In this document: positions 43,559-52,105 of the stretch, piece by piece | Position numbering within the stretch: position 1 is the stretch's first letter | Layout: the number at the start of each line of letters is the position of its first letter | From: Acidobacteriota bacterium | GTDB lineage: Bacteria > Acidobacteriota > Thermoanaerobaculia > Gp7-AA8 | NCBI GenBank assembly: GCA_019244185.1 | Contig: JAFATB010000010.1 | Span: 57,773 to 121,772 of the forward strand | DNA length: 64,000 nt | Direction of reading: 5' to 3' | Position numbers and translations under genes: made by a program | Notes under the pieces: generated by a model | What the model saw: only the letters and a program-made list of their open reading frames with translations | Told to the model about the DNA's origin: nothing | The model's database searches: none

Positions 43559-44568
43559 ATCGGGACGATCACCAGTCCGTCGCGCCGCTCGTAACCTGCG
43601 TCGTGTGGGATCGCGGCGTCTTCGCGGCAGATCATCACATCGCTCAGCTCCACCGGTCCGGCCACGTTGACGCCGTGGGCGACGATGCAGCGCTCGAGGC
43701 GCACGCTGCCGCCGATCGCGCAGTCGTCCCAGACGATCGAGTCGACGAGCTCTCCGCGCACGTTGCTGCGCGCGCCGATGACGGAGCGCGTGCGCGAGCC
43801 CGGCATCGCGGCGGTGGCGTCGACGAGCGAGTCGTCGCGCACGAGCGAGCCCTGCGGCGGCGTGACGTCGCCCGCAACGATCGCGGCGAGCAGCGCGTGC
43901 GACGCTGTGAGGTAGCGCTGCGGCGTGCCGATGTCGAACCACAGCCCGTCGTTCACGACCGCGGCCATGGTCTCGTTCGCGAGCTGCGGCTGATAGACCT
44001 CGTCGACGATGCCGGAGAAGTCTTTGTCCGGCAGGTAGCGGAAGATGCGCGCGCTGATGCAGTGCGAGCCGGAGAACATGAGCGCCTCGCCGGTGCCTTG
44101 GCCGAAGCCGGTGACGCGGCCGTGGTCGTTCCAGACGGCGGTGAAGCGATCGTTCTCCGGCGGATGGCGCAGCGTGAGCGCGGCCAGCGCGTCGACGGCG
44201 CGTCGCGCGTCGCGCAGCTCGTCGTAACGCGGGAACTGCACGGTGTCGCCGTTGACGAGGAAAAAGTCTTCGTCGTTTTCGAGCAGCGGACGCACGCGGC
44301 GAATGCCCCCGCCGGTGCCGAGGATCTCGTGCTCGAAGGAAAAGTGCAGCGTGGCGTGGCGGCTGTAGCGCTCGTGCAGATACTGCTCGAGCACGCCCGG
44401 CAGATGATGCAGGTTGACGATGAGGTCGCGCACGCCGGCGGCGAGGAACGACTCCACGGCCCAGCCGATGAGCGGACGATTGCAGAGCGGCACCATCGGC
44501 TTCGGCAGCGTGTAGGTGATGGGGCGGAGCCGCGTGCCGTAGCCCGCGGCGAGGATCATGGCTTTCAT
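43555..44568 (-). CDS. Sugar-1-phosphate nucleotidyltransferase
   Basis: A 337-residue enzyme of the NTP-transferase family. The N-terminal Rossmann-like domain opens with MILAAGYGTRLRPITYTLPK (nucleotide-binding GxGTRLxP...PKP) and has FFLVNGDTVQF, the metal-binding aspartate region. The C-terminal 100 residues are hexapeptide-like beta-helix turns (SVIGARSNVRGELVDSIVW, CIVAHGVNVAG). Closest in layout to mannose-1-phosphate guanylyltransferases or MurNAc-1-P uridylyltransferases; which sugar is used is undetermined. ATG 44568 overlaps the CYTH stop (ATGA). Confidence 0.88.
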   Translation of the reverse strand: MKAMILAAGYGTRLRPITYTLPKPMVPLCNRPLIGWAVESFLAAGVRDLIVNLHHLPGVLEQYLHERYSRHATLHFSFEHEILGTGGGIRRVRPLLENDEDFFLVNGDTVQFPRYDELRDARRAVDALAALTLRHPPENDRFTAVWNDHGRVTGFGQGTGEALMFSGSHCISARIFRYLPDKDFSGIVDEVYQPQLANETMAAVVNDGLWFDIGTPQRYLTASHALLAAIVAGDVTPPQGSLVRDDSLVDATAAMPGSRTRSVIGARSNVRGELVDSIVWDDCAIGGSVRLERCIVAHGVNVAGPVELSDVMICREDAAIPHDAGYERRDGLVIVPI

Positions 44569-45131
44569 GCGGAGGGGAGCTGCTCCGGCGGGAAGACCAT
44601 GTTCTCGGGCAGGTCGGCGCGCGTGCGGCGGTGCTGGCGATAGAGCTCCGCGTACGACTGGCGGATGCCGGAGTCCATGTTCATCCCGAGTTGTTCGGCG
44701 ACACCGCGGATGACGTCGAGCGCGCCTTCGATCTCGAAGTAGTCGCCGATCGGCGTGCGGTCGAGCACGACTTCGACGTCGTGGACGCGCCACACTTCGC
44801 GGAACTTCTGGTAGCGGAAGGTCGGCTTGAAGCCGAGCGCGTCGAAGAGCTGGATGGCGAGCTCGAAGCTCTCCACGCCGGTCTGCACTTCCTCGCGCGA
44901 CTTCACGCCGCCTTCGAACGCCATCGGACCTTTGAACGTGGCCAGCGCGTAGCGCCCGAACTTGCGCACGCGCAGCATCGAGCCTTTCGTGCGCAGCTCG
45001 CCGCGCCGGTCGAGCACGATGTTGTCTTCGAACGTCTCGGCGTAGAGGCGCTGCGCGCCGAGCTCGTGCAGTTTGCGCACGAGCGCGTTGCGGTCCTTGA
45101 GGGCGAACTTGATCTCGATTTCCTGAGCCAC
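44565..45131 (-). CDS. CYTH-domain protein (class IV adenylate cyclase / triphosphatase type)
   Basis: A 188-residue CYTH protein with the family EIEIK (ExExK) at the N terminus, basic/acidic pairs along the tunnel strands (LRVRKFGRYALATFKGP, KSREEVQTG) and EVVLDRTPIGDYFEIEG. CYTH enzymes are either adenylate cyclases (CyaB) or triphosphatases; the sequence alone does not decide. If it makes cAMP, the double cNMP-domain protein at 19.2 kb would be a possible reader, though that is speculative. GTG 45131 shares a base with the pgk stop. Confidence 0.85.
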   Translation of the reverse strand: MAQEIEIKFALKDRNALVRKLHELGAQRLYAETFEDNIVLDRRGELRTKGSMLRVRKFGRYALATFKGPMAFEGGVKSREEVQTGVESFELAIQLFDALGFKPTFRYQKFREVWRVHDVEVVLDRTPIGDYFEIEGALDVIRGVAEQLGMNMDSGIRQSYAELYRQHRRTRADLPENMVFPPEQLPSA

Positions 45132-46318
45132 TAATTCCTCAGTACTTCGACGCCGGGCAACGTTTCTCCGGCGATGAACTCGAGCGAGGCGCCGCCGCCG
45201 GTCGAGATGTGCGTGATGCGATCGGCGAAGCCGGAGGCTTTCACCGCTTCGACCGATTCGCCACCGCCGACGACGGTGATCGCGTCGGCGTTCGCGACCG
45301 CCTTGGCGATGGCCATCGTGCCTTTCGCGAACTCCTCTTTCTCGAAGACACCCATCGGGCCGTTCCAGAAGATCGTCTTCGCTTCTTTCAGCTCGGCCTC
45401 GTACAGCTTCACCGTTTGCGGGCCGATGTCGAACGCTTTCTCCTCGGCGACGAAGCCTTCGGAGACTTCGACCTCGTCGACGCCGGTCGGCGCATCGAGC
45501 GAGTCGGCGACGATGAGATCGACGGGCAGCACGAGCTCGGCGCCGTCGGCTTCCATGATGCGGCGGGCGACGTCGAGCGAGTCGTTGTCGACGAGCGATC
45601 CGCCCATCGGCACGCCGCGCGCGGCGAGGAACGTGTTGGCCATGCCGCCGCCGATGAGGATCTTGTCGGCGAGCTTCTGCAGCGCCTCGAGCGGCTCGAT
45701 CTTGCCGGCGATCTTCGCGCCGCCGAGGAGCGCGACGAACGGGCGCTCGGAAACGTTGGTCACCTTCTGCAGGAACGTCAGCTCTTTCTCGAGCAGCAGG
45801 CCGCCCGCGGTGTGGTCTTTCGGAAAGAGGCGCGGCAGCGCATCGATCGACGCATGCGCGCGATGACAGGCGCCGAACGCATCGTTCAAATAGACATCCG
45901 CGAGCTTGCGCAGCTGCGCGGCGAACTCGGCGTCGTTCTTTTCCTCGCCGGCGTGAAAGCGCAGGTTCTCGACGAGCAGCACGCCGCCCGCTGCAAGCTG
46001 CGCGGCCGCGTTCTCGGCTTCATCGCCGACGCAGTCGGATGCCCACGCGACGTCGCGGCCGAGGAGTTCGGAGAGCTTCGCGCGGATCGGCTGCAGCGAG
46101 TACTTGTCGTTGCGCTGCCCTTTGGGGCGCCCGAGATGGCTGGCGATGACGACGGCCGCGCCTTTGTCGAGCAATGCGCGCAGCGTCGGCAGCGTCTCCT
46201 CGATGCGCGTGGCGTCGGTGATGCGCGTGCCTTCGAGCGGCACGTTGTAGTCGACGCGGTAGAAGACACGCGTGTTCCGCGCGACCGGCAGCTGATCGAG
46301 AGTGCGAATGTGAATCAT
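45131..46318 (-). CDS. pgk: Phosphoglycerate kinase
   Basis: A 395-residue glycolytic enzyme that makes ATP from 1,3-bisphosphoglycerate. Family landmarks are RVDYNVPLEG at the N terminus, SHLGRPKG, the hinge region GGAKIAGKIEPLEAL, FWNGPMGVFE, VVGGGESVEAV and the glycine-rich STGGGASLEF near the C terminus. It is downstream of gap on the same strand, with 90 bp between them holding a heptad-type inverted repeat, and it is followed by the CYTH and nucleotidyltransferase genes in a coupled chain. Confidence 0.97.
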   Translation of the reverse strand: MIHIRTLDQLPVARNTRVFYRVDYNVPLEGTRITDATRIEETLPTLRALLDKGAAVVIASHLGRPKGQRNDKYSLQPIRAKLSELLGRDVAWASDCVGDEAENAAAQLAAGGVLLVENLRFHAGEEKNDAEFAAQLRKLADVYLNDAFGACHRAHASIDALPRLFPKDHTAGGLLLEKELTFLQKVTNVSERPFVALLGGAKIAGKIEPLEALQKLADKILIGGGMANTFLAARGVPMGGSLVDNDSLDVARRIMEADGAELVLPVDLIVADSLDAPTGVDEVEVSEGFVAEEKAFDIGPQTVKLYEAELKEAKTIFWNGPMGVFEKEEFAKGTMAIAKAVANADAITVVGGGESVEAVKASGFADRITHISTGGGASLEFIAGETLPGVEVLRN

Positions 46319-46322
46319 GAGC

Positions 46323-46402
46323 GAACGATGGGCGATGAACGATGAACGATGAACCCGGCGTCACGAGAACGGCATCGTTCATCGTTCCGCGTTCATCGTT
46401 CT
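46323..46402. repeat. Heptad-unit inverted repeat, GATGAAC variant
   Basis: The left arm (about 46331-46354) consists of repeated GATGAAC units and the right arm (46377-46401) of their complements (GTTCATC), with CCGCG replacing part of one unit. It occupies the gap between gap and pgk. The unit length is again 7 bp with GAA at its centre. Confidence 0.75.
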
Positions 46403-46408
46403 TCGCGA

Positions 46409-47437
46409 TCACCGCATCGCGAGTGCCTCCTTCTTCACGTGTGCCACGTGCGCAATCAGATCCAGGATGCGATTGCTGTAGCCCCACTCGTTGTCGTACC
46501 ACGCCAGGATCTTGTGCATGCGCGGATTGACCGAGCGCGTGAAGGTCGTGTCGAGGATCGACGAGTGCGCGTTGTGGTTGAAGTCGACGGAGACGAGCTG
46601 TTCGTCCGAATACGCGAGGATGCCTTTGAGCTCGCCGTCGGCCGCGTCGCGCAGCACCTGATTGATCTCGTCGACGTTGGTCGGCTTCTCGGTCTCGAAC
46701 GTCAAATCCACGAGCGAGACGTTCGGCGTCGGTACGCGCACGGAGATGCCGTCGAATTTCCCTTTCAATTCCGGCAGCACGAGGCCGACCGCCTGCGCGG
46801 CGCCCGTCGACGTCGGGATCATCGACAACGCGGCGGCGCGGCCGCGGCGCAGGTCTTTGTGCGGCAGATCGAGGATCTCCTGATCGTTGGTGTACGAATG
46901 GATCGTGGTCATGATGCCCATCGTGATGCCGAAGCGCTGATGGAGCACCTTCGCGACCGGTGCGAGACAGTTCGTGGTGCACGAGGCGTTCGAGATGATC
47001 TGGTGCTTCGCGGGATCGAACTGATCTTCATTGACGCCCATGCAGAACGTGGCGTCCGCGTCTTTGGACGGCGCGGAGATGATGACCGTCGAGACGCTCT
47101 TCTTGAGATGCCGCGAGGCTTTGTCTTTGGAGGTGAAGCGGCCCGAGGATTCGACCACAATTTCAACGCCGAGCTCGTCCCACGGAATGTCGGCGGGATC
47201 GGGGTTGGAGTAGACGCGCAGCTCCTTGCCGTCGATGGTGATGCCGGTGTCGCTGTGGCGGATGTCGTTCGGGATCGTGCGATGCACGGAGTCGTATTTG
47301 AGCAGGTACGCCAGCGTCGCGGGGCTGGTGAGATCGTTCACCGCGACGAATTCGATGTCGTGATTCCGGTGCTCGAGCGCGGCGCGCACGACGTTGCGCC
47401 CGATGCGCCCGAAACCGTTCACTCCAACCTTTACCAT
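46409..47437 (-). CDS. gap: Glyceraldehyde-3-phosphate dehydrogenase, type I
   Basis: A 342-residue enzyme that oxidises glyceraldehyde-3-P to 1,3-bisphosphoglycerate with NAD(P)+. The catalytic cysteine is in SNASCTTNCLAP, the Rossmann start is VKVGVNGFGRIGRNV, and the C-terminal WYDNEWGYSNR is canonical. GGGAGG precedes ATG 47437. The longer frame upstream is antisense to mtnA and was discarded. The gap-pgk order is classical. Confidence 0.97.
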   Translation of the reverse strand: MVKVGVNGFGRIGRNVVRAALEHRNHDIEFVAVNDLTSPATLAYLLKYDSVHRTIPNDIRHSDTGITIDGKELRVYSNPDPADIPWDELGVEIVVESSGRFTSKDKASRHLKKSVSTVIISAPSKDADATFCMGVNEDQFDPAKHQIISNASCTTNCLAPVAKVLHQRFGITMGIMTTIHSYTNDQEILDLPHKDLRRGRAAALSMIPTSTGAAQAVGLVLPELKGKFDGISVRVPTPNVSLVDLTFETEKPTNVDEINQVLRDAADGELKGILAYSDEQLVSVDFNHNAHSSILDTTFTRSVNPRMHKILAWYDNEWGYSNRILDLIAHVAHVKKEALAMR

Positions 47438-47464
47438 CCGAGGTCCTCCCGTATCAGGGCGAGC

Positions 47465-47470
47465 TAGTAT
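47465..47470 (+). promoter_or_regulatory. -10-like TAGTAT before mtnA
   Basis: TAGTAT lies 6 bp before the GTG start of mtnA at 47477, in the 39-bp divergent gap with gap. No Shine-Dalgarno sequence intervenes. Confidence 0.4.
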
Positions 47471-47476
47471 ATCGAG

Positions 47477-48496
47477 GTGAATCCGACTGCGAAGTCCATG
47501 CACGTCACGCCTCTGCGGTGGGAAGGCGGCGTGCTGTTTCTCCTCGATCAACGGTTGCTTCCGCGCGAGGAAATCTGGGTCGCGTGCCGCACCGCAAACG
47601 AGGTCGCAGCCTCGATCGCGACGATGGTCGTGCGCGGCGCGCCGGCGATCGGCGTCGCCGCCGCGTACGGCATGGCGCTCGCCGCTGAGCGCGGCGACGA
47701 TCTCGATGACGCGGCGTCCACATTGAAGCGCGCGCGGCCGACCGCGGTGAATCTCGCGTGGGCCGTCGACCGCATGCTGCGCGCTTCGCGTGCAGGCGCC
47801 GATCTCACGCGCGAGGCGGAGCTCATCCACCGCGAAGACGTCGAAGCGAACATGCGCATCGGCCGGCACGGCGCCCAACTCCTCGGCGAACGCGCAACCG
47901 TGCTCACGCACTGCAACGCCGGCGCGCTTGCCACCGCCGGCTACGGCACCGCCCTCGGCGTGATCCGCGCCGCGATCGAAGGCGGCAAGCACGTGGCCGT
48001 GTTCGCCGACGAGACGCGGCCGTACCTGCAAGGCGCACGGCTTACCGCGTGGGAACTGCAGCAGGACGGCATCGACGTCACGCTGATCACCGACAACATG
48101 GCCGGCCATTTCTTTCAGCAGAACCGCTTCGACGCCGTGATCGTCGGCGCCGACCGCATCGCCGCGAACGGCGACACCGCGAACAAGATCGGCACATACA
48201 CCGTCGCCGTCCTCGCGCACGCGCACGACGTGCCGTTCTACGTCGCGGCCCCCATCTCGACGATCGATCCCGACTGCCCCGACGGCACCGCGATCCCCAT
48301 CGAGGAGCGCAGCGCGCAGGAGGTCGTGGAGGTCTTCGGCTCGCGCGTCGCACCGGAAGGCATCGCGGTCCGTCACCCCGCCTTCGACGTGACTCCCGCG
48401 CGGCTCGTGTCCGCGATCATCACCGACCGCGGCGTGCTGCGCGCGCCGTACGAATCCTCCATCGCCGCGCTCTTCGAGGAACGCGTGCATGCGTGA
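47477..48496 (+). CDS. mtnA: Methylthioribose-1-phosphate isomerase
   Basis: A 339-residue enzyme of the methionine salvage pathway that converts 5-methylthioribose-1-P to 5-methylthioribulose-1-P. The active-site cysteine is in [18 protein letters not shown], the acid in [17 protein letters not shown], and [15 protein letters not shown] is the N-terminal family signature. Other salvage genes are not in the window. Start GTG 47477; the gene overlaps the following membrane/MbtH gene by 8 bp. Confidence 0.94.
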   Translation: MNPTAKSMHVTPLRWEGGVLFLLDQRLLPREEIWVACRTANEVAASIATMVVRGAPAIGVAAAYGMALAAERGDDLDDAASTLKRARPTAVNLAWAVDRMLRASRAGADLTREAELIHREDVEANMRIGRHGAQLLGERATVLTHCNAGALATAGYGTALGVIRAAIEGGKHVAVFADETRPYLQGARLTAWELQQDGIDVTLITDNMAGHFFQQNRFDAVIVGADRIAANGDTANKIGTYTVAVLAHAHDVPFYVAAPISTIDPDCPDGTAIPIEERSAQEVVEVFGSRVAPEGIAVRHPAFDVTPARLVSAIITDRGVLRAPYESSIAALFEERVHA

Positions 48497-49154
48497 TCGC
48501 TTCGCACGACTCGTGGCCGCGCTCTGGGCCGGCAGCGCATTCTTCCTGATGCTCGCCGCATCCGCCGCTTTCCGCGCCGCACCGAATCCCGACGCCGCCG
48601 CGGACGTCGTCGGCGCGATGCTGACGCGCTGGCATTACATCGCCCTCGCCGCACCGCTGCTGCTCTTCGCAATCGAGCTGCGCCGCGAACGAAAGTTCGT
48701 GTTCGTGATCCTCTTCGTCGCGCTGCTGCTCGCCGCCACTCAATCATTGCTCGACGTCCGCCTGCGCGCACTCCGCGCCTCGTCGCCGCTGGCGATCTCC
48801 GACCTCGACCGCGACGATCCGCTCCGCCGCCGCTTCGGCGCGCTGCACGCCGCGTCGATGTCGCTCCTATTGCTCGAAACGCTCGCCGCCGCCGCGGTGG
48901 TGCTGTCGAAGAAGGAGGAAGTTCCCGTCATGAGCAACTGGCAAGACAGCGAGGACACCACGATCTACAAAGTGATCGTGAACGACGAGGAGCAGTATTC
49001 GATCTGGCCCGCGAACCGCGAAAACGCCCTCGGCTGGCGCGACGCCGGCTTTCAAGGCACCAAGACCGAATGCCTCGCCTACATCGAGAAGGTCTGGACC
49101 GACATGCGCCCCCTCAGCCTGCGCAAAACGATGGACGGCGGCGAAGAACGTTGA
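48489..49154 (+). CDS. DUF4149 membrane domain fused in frame to an MbtH-like protein
   Basis: A 221-residue open frame. Residues 1-147 are a DUF4149-type membrane protein (helices around [20 protein letters not shown] and [16 protein letters not shown]; the family-like [20 protein letters not shown] at the end). Residues 148-221 are a complete MbtH-like domain ([19 protein letters not shown], then [20 protein letters not shown]). MbtH proteins bind and activate adenylation domains of nonribosomal peptide synthetases; none is in this window. No stop separates the parts, but an AGGAGG (48913-48918) precedes an internal ATG at 48930, so a free 74-residue MbtH protein may also be made. The start overlaps mtnA. 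Confidence 0.85.
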   Translation: MRDRFARLVAALWAGSAFFLMLAASAAFRAAPNPDAAADVVGAMLTRWHYIALAAPLLLFAIELRRERKFVFVILFVALLLAATQSLLDVRLRALRASSPLAISDLDRDDPLRRRFGALHAASMSLLLLETLAAAAVVLSKKEEVPVMSNWQDSEDTTIYKVIVNDEEQYSIWPANRENALGWRDAGFQGTKTECLAYIEKVWTDMRPLSLRKTMDGGEER

Positions 49155-49157
49155 CGA

Positions 49158-49310
49158 GGAGCGCCTCCGGCGGGCCGGCGCGGCCGGCAGCGCTAAGGGC
49201 TTAGCCAGTACGCACGTGCGGCTGCCGTCAACGACGTTAACCGCGACCGCACGTGCGTCTAGGCTAGGCCCTTAGCGCAGCCGGCCGCGCCGGCCCGCCG
49301 GAGGCGCTCC
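49158..49310. repeat. 153-bp near-perfect palindromic element between convergent genes
   Basis: The arms 49158-49206 and 49262-49310 (49 bp each) are complementary at about 47 positions. The 55-bp centre contains a second perfect 12-bp inverted pair (ACGCACGTGCGG, 49210-49221, with 49247-49258). It starts 3 bp after one stop codon and ends 16 bp before that of the convergent M16 gene. No coding potential or transposase is visible. It could be a bidirectional terminator or a REP/MITE-like repeat; a partial copy lies at 40838-40890. Confidence 0.85.
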
Positions 49311-49326
49311 GGTCAATCTCCCTCGG

Positions 49327-50700
49327 CTACGCCACCGGCAGCACGTTGCCGTCGATGTCGAGCTCGTGGAGGGGGAACTGCAGGTTGGCGAGGGGGTCGC
49401 GGATCGCGGACGCGTTGCCGACGACGACGATCACGACGCGATCGGGGTCGAGATATTTTTCGGCGACGCGTTGGATTTCGTCCTTCGTCACCGCGGCGAT
49501 GTTTTCGCGGAAGCGGTCGAAGTAATCCTCGGGGAGGCCGTAGAGCTCCATGTCGAGGAGGCGGCCGGCGACGTCGTCGGCGGTTTGCACGGTCGCGGGG
49601 AAGACGCCCATCAGGTAATTCTTTGTGTCCTCGAGCTCGTGCGGTTCCACGTCGCCGGTGCGGATGCGGCGCAGTTCGGCGAGCATTTCGGAGACGGACT
49701 CGCGCGTCACTTCGTTGCGCACGGGCGCGGCGATGACGAATGGGCCGGTTTGGCGGCGGAAGGCGAACTGCGAGCGCGCGCCGTAGGTGTAGCCATGGCG
49801 TTCGCGCAGATTGAGATTGATGCGCGAGTTGAACACGCCGCCGAAGATCGCGTTCATCACGGACAGCGGGAAATAGTCCTCGCACGAGCGCGGCACGCCG
49901 TGGTGGCCGACGCGAATCTCCGACTGGACGGCTTGCGGACGATCGATGAGATAGATGCGGCTCGCGTCGATGGACTGCAGCGAGACCGTGGGGCGCGGCG
50001 GTTCGGGGCCGGGCTGCCAGTCGCCGAGGACGCGGGTGACGAGGGCGAGCGCATCGTCGGGAGTGACGTCGCCGCAGACGACGACGGAGCTGTTGTTCGG
50101 CAGGTAATGCTGCGCGTGGAACTGGCGCACGTCGTCGATGGTGATGCGCGCGACGCTGTCCGCGTTGCCGATGACGGAGTTCCCGTACGCGCCGGTGCCG
50201 TAGAGCAGGCTGGCGAAGCGCTTGCCGGCGATCGCGGCGGGCTCGTTGCGTTGCTGGAGGATCTCGTTGAGGCGTTCCGCGCGCACGCGTTCGAGTCCGT
50301 CTTCGGGGAGCGTTGCGCGCGCGGCGACGTCGCCGAGGATCGCGAAGGAGGGCTCGGTGTTACGGCTGAGGACATCGAGGGAGAGATACGTCGCGTCCCA
50401 GTCGGCGCCGGTGCCGAGCGCGCCGCCGAGGAGGCCGACGTCTTCGGCGAGTTGGATCGCGTCGCGGGAGCCGGCGCCTTCGTCGAGCAGATCGGCGGTG
50501 ATGGCGGCGAGTCCGGCGAGGCGTACGTTGTCGTGATCGGCGCCGGAGCGGACGAGCGTGCGCATGGCCACGAGTGGCGCGTTGTGATTTTCGGCGATGA
50601 GCACGCGCAGGCCGTTCGGCAGCGTCGCGCGCGTGATGTGCGGGAAGTGGTAGGGCCGCGGCGCGGTGGGCGGCGGCGCGGTGGTGCGATCGATCGGCAT
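49327..50700 (-). CDS. M16-family peptidase partner lacking the zinc motif
   Basis: A 457-residue M16 (insulinase/processing peptidase) fold protein. Where the HxxEH zinc motif should be (after LVRSGADHDN) it has LAAITADLLDEG, so it is catalytically dead by itself. It keeps the C-terminal arginine/tyrosine pair region NLRERHGYTYGARSQF used for substrate binding. Such proteins form heterodimers with an active M16 subunit, here the overlapping upstream gene. No signal peptide is seen. ATG 50700 shares a base with the upstream stop. Confidence 0.88.
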   Translation of the reverse strand: MPIDRTTAPPPTAPRPYHFPHITRATLPNGLRVLIAENHNAPLVAMRTLVRSGADHDNVRLAGLAAITADLLDEGAGSRDAIQLAEDVGLLGGALGTGADWDATYLSLDVLSRNTEPSFAILGDVAARATLPEDGLERVRAERLNEILQQRNEPAAIAGKRFASLLYGTGAYGNSVIGNADSVARITIDDVRQFHAQHYLPNNSSVVVCGDVTPDDALALVTRVLGDWQPGPEPPRPTVSLQSIDASRIYLIDRPQAVQSEIRVGHHGVPRSCEDYFPLSVMNAIFGGVFNSRINLNLRERHGYTYGARSQFAFRRQTGPFVIAAPVRNEVTRESVSEMLAELRRIRTGDVEPHELEDTKNYLMGVFPATVQTADDVAGRLLDMELYGLPEDYFDRFRENIAAVTKDEIQRVAEKYLDPDRVVIVVVGNASAIRDPLANLQFPLHELDIDGNVLPVA

Positions 50701-51953
50701 CAGTTCTCCGGGACGAAGAGGCTCGTCACGCGATTCTCGGGGATGAGGTACTTGCGGGCGACGTGCGCGAGGTTGTCGGCGGTCGCGGCGCGGTACGGTT
50801 CGAGCCAGCGGTCGATGAGCGACGGATCGCCGAAGTACGTCGACATCATGCCGAGCAGATCGGCGCGGCCGTCGAACGTCTCCAGCTGATGCGCGTGCTC
50901 CACCTCGGCGCGGTTCTTCGCGCGCGTCAGCTCGTCTTCGGTGATGCCGTCGATGGCCACGCGCGCGATCTCCGCGTCGACGGCGGCTTCGATCTGCTCG
51001 ATGGCGACGCCTTCACGTGCGGTGGCTTGCAGCAGCAGCATGCCGGTCGACTCCGTCGGAAGGACGTACGTCGTCACGTCCTGCGCGATCTGTTGTTCGT
51101 GCACGAGCACGCGATCGAGGCGGCTCGCTTTGTCGGACGCGAGGATCGTCGTCAGCAGGTCGGCGTGAATCCAGTCCGCCTCGCCCATCTTCGGCAGGTG
51201 GTAGAGGCGGTACATGCGCGGCAGCTGGATGTTCGTCGGGAACGTCTCGCGGAGCTCGTGGCCCGCGGGCTTGCGCGTGAGCGTGAACTGCGGGAACGAG
51301 CCGCCGGGCTGGATGTCGGCGAAGTACTGCTCGATGAGGCGCTTCGCCTCGTCGGGCGCGAAGTCGCCGACGACGGTGAGCGTCGCGTTGTCGGGGCGGT
51401 ACCAGGTGGCGAAGAACGCGCGGATGTCGTCGAGCGAGGCGGCGCCGAGGTCCTCCATCGAGCCGATGGTCGGCCAGTGGTAGGAGTAGTCGGAGTCGTA
51501 GGCGAGGTTCAGCAGGCGCTCGAACGCGGTGCCGTACGGCACGTTGTCGTAGCGCTGGCGGCGCTCTTCCTTCACGACCTCGCGCTGGATGTCGAGCTTC
51601 TCCTGCGTGAGCGCGGGGAGGAAGAAGCCCATGCGATCGGACTCGAGCCAAAGCCCGAGCGCGAGGTAGTTCGACGGGAGCGTCTCGAAGTAATTCGTGC
51701 GATCGAAGAAGGTCGTGCCGTTCAGCACGCCGCCGACGGACTGCACGTAGCGAAAGTGCTCGTTGTTGCCGATGTGCTCGGAGCCGGAGAAGAGCATGTG
51801 CTCGAAGAGATGCGCGAAGCCGGTGCGCCCCGGCCGCTCGTTCTTCGAGCCGACGTGGTACCAGAGGTTGATCGCCACCAGCGGCGCGGAGTGATCTTCA
51901 TTGAGCACGACGCGCAGGCCGTTGGGAAGGCGGTAGGTGTCGAGGGGAAGCAT
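50700..51953 (-). CDS. M16-family zinc peptidase, catalytic subunit
   Basis: A 417-residue M16 peptidase with the inverted zinc motif HLFEH (FAHLFEHMLFSGSEH) near residue 50 and the downstream glutamate in REVVKEERRQRYDN. It has the usual two-lobed fold with a middle stretch HWPTIGSMEDLGAASLDDI. It is encoded directly before the zinc-less partner in a TGATG overlap, a typical arrangement for heterodimeric M16B peptidases. No signal peptide is visible on either partner, so the cellular location is open. Confidence 0.93.
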   Translation of the reverse strand: MLPLDTYRLPNGLRVVLNEDHSAPLVAINLWYHVGSKNERPGRTGFAHLFEHMLFSGSEHIGNNEHFRYVQSVGGVLNGTTFFDRTNYFETLPSNYLALGLWLESDRMGFFLPALTQEKLDIQREVVKEERRQRYDNVPYGTAFERLLNLAYDSDYSYHWPTIGSMEDLGAASLDDIRAFFATWYRPDNATLTVVGDFAPDEAKRLIEQYFADIQPGGSFPQFTLTRKPAGHELRETFPTNIQLPRMYRLYHLPKMGEADWIHADLLTTILASDKASRLDRVLVHEQQIAQDVTTYVLPTESTGMLLLQATAREGVAIEQIEAAVDAEIARVAIDGITEDELTRAKNRAEVEHAHQLETFDGRADLLGMMSTYFGDPSLIDRWLEPYRAATADNLAHVARKYLIPENRVTSLFVPEN

Positions 51954-51982
51954 GGGAGGAGGGTTTTATCACGGAGAAACGG

Positions 51983-52084
51983 TGAATGAAGAACGCAGAA
52001 CGCAGAATGAAGAATGAAGAAAGGAGCACCGAGCGCGGGTCCCCTTTCTCAATTCTTCATTCTGCGTTCTGCGTTCTTCATTCA
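51983..52084. repeat. Heptad-unit inverted repeat (copy 2)
   Basis: The left arm (51983-52022) and right arm (52045-52084) are complementary apart from one small change; both carry GAACGCA GAACGCA flanked by GAATGAA units. It lies between the divergent M16 and deoxynucleoside-kinase genes and probably within the leader of the latter. The short loop holds GGAGCACCGAGCGCGGGTCC. Confidence 0.85.
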
Positions 52085-52105
52085 TGCTTTATCCTTCCCG
52101 GGCAC

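Noticed and set aside
44045-45134. Plus-strand frames opposite the nucleotidyltransferase and CYTH genes
   Set aside because: No recognisable domains and antisense composition; the minus-strand genes are well supported by motifs.
51986-52105. N-terminal extension of the deoxynucleoside kinase (KNAERRMKNEERS... type)
   Set aside because: It is encoded entirely by the heptad inverted repeat; the conserved kinase sequence starts at 52106.
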